The notes below the pieces were generated by a model. That model was not told the DNA's origin, did no database searches, and saw only the letters and a program-made list of their open reading frames with translations. Of a stretch of DNA of 16,742 nucleotides, positions 12,488-16,742 are shown one piece after another. Position 1 is the first letter of the stretch. Each line of letters opens with the position of its first letter. The translations under genes were made by a program, and so were the position numbers. This stretch comes from Nitrospirota bacterium. GTDB lineage: Bacteria > Nitrospirota > Thermodesulfovibrionia > Thermodesulfovibrionales > UBA1546. The DNA is taken from contig SCSY01000236.1 of NCBI GenBank assembly GCA_004298625.1, forward strand, positions 1 through 16,742, written 5' to 3'.

Positions 12488-14046
12488 TATACAACAAGTT
12501 TTTCGGATTCAGGGGAGAGCCCTTTGGGGTGACGCCTGACACCAAATTCCTGTATATGAGCAAGAGACATGAGGATGCGCTTGCTCACCTGAATTTCGGA
12601 ATATCTGAAGACAAAGGTTTTATTATGCTCACAGGCGAGGTGGGAGCAGGCAAGACAACGCTTGTAAGGTATTTCCTCGACAACATCGGCCCTGATACGC
12701 ACAGCTCCCTGATAATAAATCCCATGGTGGATCCGCTTGAACTTCTCAAACTAATAAACCATGACTTCGGCGTGGCCTGTGCAGGCGACTCGCAGAAAGA
12801 CCATCTCGAGGCCTTGAATAATTTTCTATTGGAATCCTTTTCAAGAAAAGAAAGAGCTGTTCTTGTAATAGACGAGGCGCAGGGATTAAGCCTTGAATGT
12901 CTTGAGTTCATCAGGCTCCTGTCAAATCTTGAAACCAGCACGAAGAAACTGCTCCAGGTAATCCTTGTGGGACAGCCTGAATTGACGAAGATCGTCTCGA
13001 GCGAACCGCTCAGGCAGCTTGACCAGAGAATTGCCGTCAGATACCATCTTGACCCCATGGATCTTAATGATTCCATAATATACATAAATCACAGGCTGAA
13101 GATCGCAGGAGGGGGCATGTTGGCCTTTCCCGTAAATGGGATAAAGCTCATTTACAGGTATAGCCGGGGGATTCCCAGGCTCATTAATCTGGCATGTGAC
13201 AGAACTCTTTTGCTTTCCTTTTCAGAGGGCAGGGTAAAGATAGGAGCCGATATAATAAAAAAAGCCATAAGAGAATTAAGCGCTTACCAATATAAGGGTG
13301 AAACAAATTTTCTCAAGCATGCCGTTATAGGCGCAGCAATAGTCATCATTATTATTGCGGCTTATCGCAATGTATCACATGAAGAACATTATCTTGACAA
13401 GATGAGCAATATATTAAAAGGAGTCAGGACAGAAGGAGAATTTTTTATAAATGACGGAATATATATGGTCTCGAAAAAAGAGCTTTCCGAGGCTGCATGC
13501 GTCTTGAATCTCATGAATATATGGGAGGAAAAAGATATTCGCGGCGATATGGATATATCCGGGGAACCTGAAAAAAGAGGCTACTCTGTTTATAGGTTCG
13601 GCAATGACCTTGATAAGGCATTAAGATTAAATATGCCGTGTATACTTTATATAAAGCAGGATAATCTCCCCGTCGGCAAGGATGAGAGGGGACTGGCGAG
13701 ATGTGTTGTCCTTAGATGGGTCGTCGGGGGCGATGCAATGCTCATAGACCCGAGAGACGGAAAAAATATCCTGCCGATAAAAACATTCAAAGACACTATC
13801 TCGGAGATTAGCGTATTTTATAAAAACAGATATAATAATAATGACAGGATCTCATTGCTGCAGCAGGAGCTTACAAAACTCGGTTTATACAATTCCCCTA
13901 TAACAGGGGAGTTAGGCGTGAAGACAAAAAAAGCATTGATGAAGTTCCAGGAAATAAAAGGTCTGGAGCAAACAGGAACCCTTGATGAAGAAACAGCAAT
14001 CATACTTTCAGGCAATGAAGGTGCGCCTGGATTGGCGCCTGAATAA
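12484..14046 (+). CDS. ExeA/GspA-like AAA ATPase with peptidoglycan-binding domain
   Basis: A 520-aa inner-membrane protein of the ExeA/GspA type, which in other bacteria helps secretion or pilus machinery cross the cell wall. FFGFRGEPFGVTPDTKFLY (6-24) is the family start. Walker A is GEVGAGKTT (51-59), Walker B AVLVIDEAQ (125-133), then VGQPEL (162-167) and the Arg-rich LRQLDQRIAVRYHL (176-189). A membrane helix covers about 279-294. Residues 320-445 resemble the degenerate C39-peptidase-like region of GspA, and 453-508 a PG_binding_1 domain (LLQQELTKLGLY, GVKTKKALMKFQ). The TTG at 12484 is chosen because the conserved motif begins at once and no better start exists; GGAG is 11 nt upstream. 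No other secretion or pilus gene is in the window, so its machine is unknown. Confidence 0.88.
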   Translation: MIYNKFFGFRGEPFGVTPDTKFLYMSKRHEDALAHLNFGISEDKGFIMLTGEVGAGKTTLVRYFLDNIGPDTHSSLIINPMVDPLELLKLINHDFGVACAGDSQKDHLEALNNFLLESFSRKERAVLVIDEAQGLSLECLEFIRLLSNLETSTKKLLQVILVGQPELTKIVSSEPLRQLDQRIAVRYHLDPMDLNDSIIYINHRLKIAGGGMLAFPVNGIKLIYRYSRGIPRLINLACDRTLLLSFSEGRVKIGADIIKKAIRELSAYQYKGETNFLKHAVIGAAIVIIIIAAYRNVSHEEHYLDKMSNILKGVRTEGEFFINDGIYMVSKKELSEAACVLNLMNIWEEKDIRGDMDISGEPEKRGYSVYRFGNDLDKALRLNMPCILYIKQDNLPVGKDERGLARCVVLRWVVGGDAMLIDPRDGKNILPIKTFKDTISEISVFYKNRYNNNDRISLLQQELTKLGLYNSPITGELGVKTKKALMKFQEIKGLEQTGTLDEETAIILSGNEGAPGLAPE

Positions 14047-14073
14047 TATTTTAAAAATAAAGGAGGAGCTGAA

Positions 14074-15435
14074 ATGGATCTTAAAAAATTGAGGAATATT
14101 CTTTCTGTTACTAACGGCAGCCTTGAGTTAAAGGATAAGGCAGGATTAAAGGGCGTTATGGATGAGCTTGTTTATGAGGCAGTATTTACAGAAGACAAAG
14201 ACAGGCAGGCTGCGCTTTTCACTCTCATAAGAGAGGCAGCCAAGGCATCGGGTTCTGTGCCTGCATCTATTCAGGAGCTGTATGAGGAGATGGGCAGGAA
14301 TTATCCGGGATTTACGGTTCCTGCGATTAACATAAGAGGTCTTACTTATGACACGGCAAAAGCGATCTTCAGAAAGGCAAACGAGATGAATGTCGGAGCC
14401 TTGATATTCGAAATTGCCCGCTCGGAGATCGGCTATACAAAGCAGAGGCCGCTTGAATACTCAACAGTAGTTCTTGCCGCAGCAGTCAAAGAAGGGTTCA
14501 CAGGCCCTGTGTTCATACAGGGAGACCACTTCCAGCTTATACGAAAAAATTATTTGGCTGATCCCAAACCCGAGACTGATTATGTGAGAGGACTGATTAA
14601 AGAGGCCATTGAGGCTGAGTTTTATAATATTGATATTGACTCTTCAACACTCGTTGACCTTGATAAGCCGACATTAAAAGAACAGCAGAGACCTAATTTT
14701 GAGATAGCAGCAAAACTGGGCGCATATATCAGGGAGATAGAGCCTAAGGGGATTGATATTTCCATAGGCGGCGAGATTGGAGAGATTGGCGGAAAAAACA
14801 GCAATCCCGATGAGCTCAGGGCATATCTCGATGGCTTCAAAGAGATATTCAAGGCCGGAAAAGGTCTGAGCAAGCTCAGCGTGCAGACCGGCACATCACA
14901 CGGAGGCGTAGTGCTTCCTGACGGCACGCTGGCAAAAGTTAAAATAGATTTTGATACACTCCGCACGCTATCCGAGATGGCGAGAAAGGAATACGGCCTT
15001 TCAGGTTGCGTGCAGCACGGCGCATCAACACTTCCCGAAGAGGCGTTCCACATGTTCCCCGAGACAGGCACATCAGAGGTTCATCTTGCAACAGGGTTTC
15101 AGAACATAATGTATGACAGCAAGGCAATGCCGAAAGAGTTTAAAGACGAGGTTTACCAATTCATAAAAACAGAATACAAAAAGGAATGGAAGGAAGGTCA
15201 GACAGAAGAACAGTTCATATACAGCACAAGGAAAAAAGGCCTCGGCCCTATGAAGAAGAAATGGTGGGACCTGCCTTCAAATGTTAAGGGACCGATTATG
15301 AAGGAGCTTGAGGATAAGTTCGGGCTGCTGTTTAACAAACTTAAGGTTGGGAATACAAAGGATATTGTAAGGCGGACGGTAAAGCCCGTGGTTGTTAAAA
15401 AAGAGATACCCGAGTCTCTGAAAAAGGAGTTGTAG
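14074..15435 (+). CDS. Class II fructose-bisphosphate aldolase-like protein, long form
   Basis: A zinc-dependent class II aldolase fold of 453 aa, some 100-150 residues longer than common forms. IQGDHFQL (148-155) gives the catalytic Asp (D151) and a zinc His (H152). GGEIGEIGG (232-240), SVQTGTSHGG (269-278, H276) and GCVQHGAST (311-319, H315) match the remaining zinc and phosphate-binding blocks, with unusual wording. The extra length lies in the first 80 residues and a Lys-rich C-terminal extension (about 370-453). The likely reaction is cleavage of fructose 1,6-bisphosphate or a related ketose bisphosphate in central carbon metabolism; the altered motifs leave the substrate open. GGAGGAG lies 5 nt before the ATG, 27 nt after the ExeA-like gene. 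The following nhaA starts 5 nt after its stop. Confidence 0.85.
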   Translation: MDLKKLRNILSVTNGSLELKDKAGLKGVMDELVYEAVFTEDKDRQAALFTLIREAAKASGSVPASIQELYEEMGRNYPGFTVPAINIRGLTYDTAKAIFRKANEMNVGALIFEIARSEIGYTKQRPLEYSTVVLAAAVKEGFTGPVFIQGDHFQLIRKNYLADPKPETDYVRGLIKEAIEAEFYNIDIDSSTLVDLDKPTLKEQQRPNFEIAAKLGAYIREIEPKGIDISIGGEIGEIGGKNSNPDELRAYLDGFKEIFKAGKGLSKLSVQTGTSHGGVVLPDGTLAKVKIDFDTLRTLSEMARKEYGLSGCVQHGASTLPEEAFHMFPETGTSEVHLATGFQNIMYDSKAMPKEFKDEVYQFIKTEYKKEWKEGQTEEQFIYSTRKKGLGPMKKKWWDLPSNVKGPIMKELEDKFGLLFNKLKVGNTKDIVRRTVKPVVVKKEIPESLKKEL

Positions 15436-15440
15436 GATTA

Positions 15441-16589
15441 TTGCAAAAACGAATAAACCTTCTGCGTGAATTTTCCGTCCCCCTTCTTGCGGGCGTGGCA
15501 GCAGCCCTTTTCTGGGCCAACTACGATCCGGAAGGATATCGTCATTTTCTTCATGGACCGCTACTTGGTTCTCTCAGCTTTCACTTTCTGACGAACGATA
15601 TTTTTATGGTCTTTTTTTTCGGCATCGCAGCAGTTGAAATTACACAGAGCTTTCTTCCAGGCGGCGACCTCAACCCTGTGAAAAAGGCAGTTAACCCCCT
15701 CATGGCAACTCTGGGCGGAGTTATCGGGCCAGCTCTTGTCTACCTCACGCTCAATCATTTTATCGGTTCAGAGGAACTGCTCAGGGGATGGGGAATTCCG
15801 ACTGCAACTGATATCGCCTTTGCGTGGCTTGTGGCGCGCATGGTCTTTGGCAGCAACCATCCGGCAATATCTTTTCTGCTTCTTCTTGCAGTGGCTGATG
15901 ACGGCATAGGCCTCGCCATCATCGCGGTCTTTTATCCTAATCCCACATTGCCTGTTGAGCCTTTATGGCTCATTCTGACTCTCGCCGGAATGCTTGCCGC
16001 TTACGGGCTGCGTAAAATGCGTGTTCGTTCATATTGGCCGTATGTGTTATTCGGCGGCGGACTTTCCTGGGGAGGGTTGTTCAATGCCCATCTCCATCCC
16101 GCCCTGGCGCTTGTCTTCATTATCCCTTTTCTTCCTCATGCAAAGATGGAGAAGAAGCATATCTTTGAAGAAGACCTGGCTGACCGCTCGGCAATAGCGA
16201 TGTTTGAACACGAGTGGAAGATCATCGTGGATTTTGGATTGTTCATGTTCGGACTTGCTAATGCCGGCGTTGAGTTTTCGCGCATCGGTACTGCGACGTG
16301 GCTTGTTGTCGCCGCGCTGCTCGCGGGAAAGACCATCGGCATTTTTTCCCTCGGCGTTATTGCGGAAAAACTCGGCTTTCCACTACCGCATAACATGAAA
16401 CGGAAGGAACTTTTTGTGGCTGGAATCATCGGCGGCTTCGGCTTTACCGTTGCGCTCTTTGTGGCCGGCGAGGCATTTATCGAACCAGCCCTTCAGGGCG
16501 CGGCAAAGATGGGCGCAATGCTGAGTTGTCTGTCAGCTCTTCTTGCCCTCATTGCAGCCAGAGTTCTCAAGATTAAAAAAATTCTTTAG
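15441..16589 (+). CDS. nhaA: NhaA-type Na+/H+ antiporter
   Basis: An integral membrane protein of 382 aa, like the 388 aa of E. coli NhaA, that exports Na+ in exchange for protons and controls pH and salt balance. PTATDIAFAWLV (120-131, D124) and LAVADDGIGLAII (149-161, D153 and D154) carry the ion-binding aspartates equivalent to D133, D163 and D164. K297 in LLAGKTIGIF matches K300. HLHPALALV (217-225) and GIIGGFGFTVALFVA (328-342) are further NhaA blocks. About eleven or twelve hydrophobic segments are present. The start is a TTG at 15441 with AGGA 3 nt away. The first in-frame ATG would remove the first helix, so TTG is the only reasonable choice. It lies 5 nt past the aldolase stop, probably in one transcript. 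Confidence 0.93.
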   Translation: MQKRINLLREFSVPLLAGVAAALFWANYDPEGYRHFLHGPLLGSLSFHFLTNDIFMVFFFGIAAVEITQSFLPGGDLNPVKKAVNPLMATLGGVIGPALVYLTLNHFIGSEELLRGWGIPTATDIAFAWLVARMVFGSNHPAISFLLLLAVADDGIGLAIIAVFYPNPTLPVEPLWLILTLAGMLAAYGLRKMRVRSYWPYVLFGGGLSWGGLFNAHLHPALALVFIIPFLPHAKMEKKHIFEEDLADRSAIAMFEHEWKIIVDFGLFMFGLANAGVEFSRIGTATWLVVAALLAGKTIGIFSLGVIAEKLGFPLPHNMKRKELFVAGIIGGFGFTVALFVAGEAFIEPALQGAAKMGAMLSCLSALLALIAARVLKIKKIL

Positions 16590-16674
16590 GCTGCCACTAT
16601 AAACTTCAATAACGGTGATACCCTAAAAGCAAAGCTGATCTTCAATATCCCATCCAAAAGTCTCCCATTTCAAA

Positions 16675-16703
16675 ATGCAACAAATACTATTTTTGATGCA
16701 ACA
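16675..16703. repeat. Two direct ATGCAACA repeats, 21-bp period
   Basis: ATGCAACA occurs at 16675-16682 and again at 16696-16703, 21 bp apart, or about two helical turns. They lie in the gap after nhaA, ahead of a new gene at 16735, so they may be a regulator site. No hairpin terminator is visible in 16590-16734, and I saw no clear promoter there. Confidence 0.35.
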
Positions 16704-16734
16704 GTAATTATCAAGCCGTTTTCTTAGGAGGTTT

Positions 16735-16742
16735 ATGCAGCA
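16735..16742 (+). CDS. Start of a gene cut by the window edge
   Basis: AGGAGG (16726-16731) is followed after 3 nt by ATG at 16735, then CAG and the window ends. The strong ribosome site suggests a real start, although the spacing is short. Nothing can be said about the product. Confidence 0.45.

Noticed and set aside
12484..14046. Calling the ATPase part of a type II secretion or pilus operon
   Set aside because: No secretin, pilin or GspB-like gene is in the window; only the protein family resemblance is supported.

Overview
The window looks like a chromosomal stretch of a Gram-negative, probably anaerobic bacterium. Points in favour are a sedoheptulose-7-phosphate isomerase (heptose for LPS or surface glycans), an outer-membrane-type lipoprotein signal, a Tat-like signal, a sigma-54 promoter and an ExeA/GspA-type ATPase. 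The gene set (long class II aldolase, four-cysteine peptide beside an ExeA-like ATPase, AmmeMemoRadiSam genes, NosR-like flavin/Fe-S protein) reminds me of Nitrospirota or deltaproteobacterial lineages. That placement is an impression, not a proof. No rRNA, tRNA, CRISPR array or insertion sequence was seen.

Layout. (1) 1-1165, minus: gmhA then ruvC, overlapping by 23 nt, with a candidate promoter before gmhA. (2) 1272-2128, minus: two tandem paralogous small glycine-rich membrane proteins, read from an excellent -24/-12 (sigma-54) promoter and closed by a perfect 18-bp hairpin terminator. A 17-bp inverted repeat built from four TTGCAA hexamers lies about 90 bp upstream of that promoter, where an enhancer site would be expected. 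(3) 2339-8432, plus: a tightly packed run of a membrane-embedded spermidine-synthase-like protein lacking the usual catalytic acids, a NosR/RnfG-like flavin and Fe-S membrane protein, a 66-aa membrane peptide, the radical SAM protein AmrS, a 41-aa Tat-signal peptide, and a lipoprotein that fuses Memo (AmrB) to AMMECR1 (AmrA). (4) 8505-11078, minus, convergent with region 3 across a nested hairpin: membrane histidine kinase, response regulator with TPR and HEPN-like output, and a membrane-anchored degenerate OmpA/MotB-like protein, all overlapping. (5) 11237-12317, plus: a sigma-70-type promoter, a 45-aa ORF, and a coiled-coil / PD-(D/E)XK-type nuclease-like protein. (6) 12335-16589, plus: a four-cysteine 50-aa peptide, an ExeA/GspA-like AAA ATPase with a peptidoglycan-binding end, a long class II aldolase and a NhaA antiporter. 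A further gene begins at the right edge.

Two regions stand out. Region 3 joins the still unexplained AmmeMemoRadiSam trio to membrane electron-transfer machinery and an unusual spermidine-synthase fold. It also carries two tiny membrane peptides that share a C-terminal motif resembling the missing N-terminus of AmrS. Region 4 links a two-component phosphorelay to a HEPN-like domain with an intact RNxxxH motif and a membrane partner, next to a divergently transcribed nuclease-like gene. This could be an undescribed stress or defence signalling module. Both functional readings are inference.
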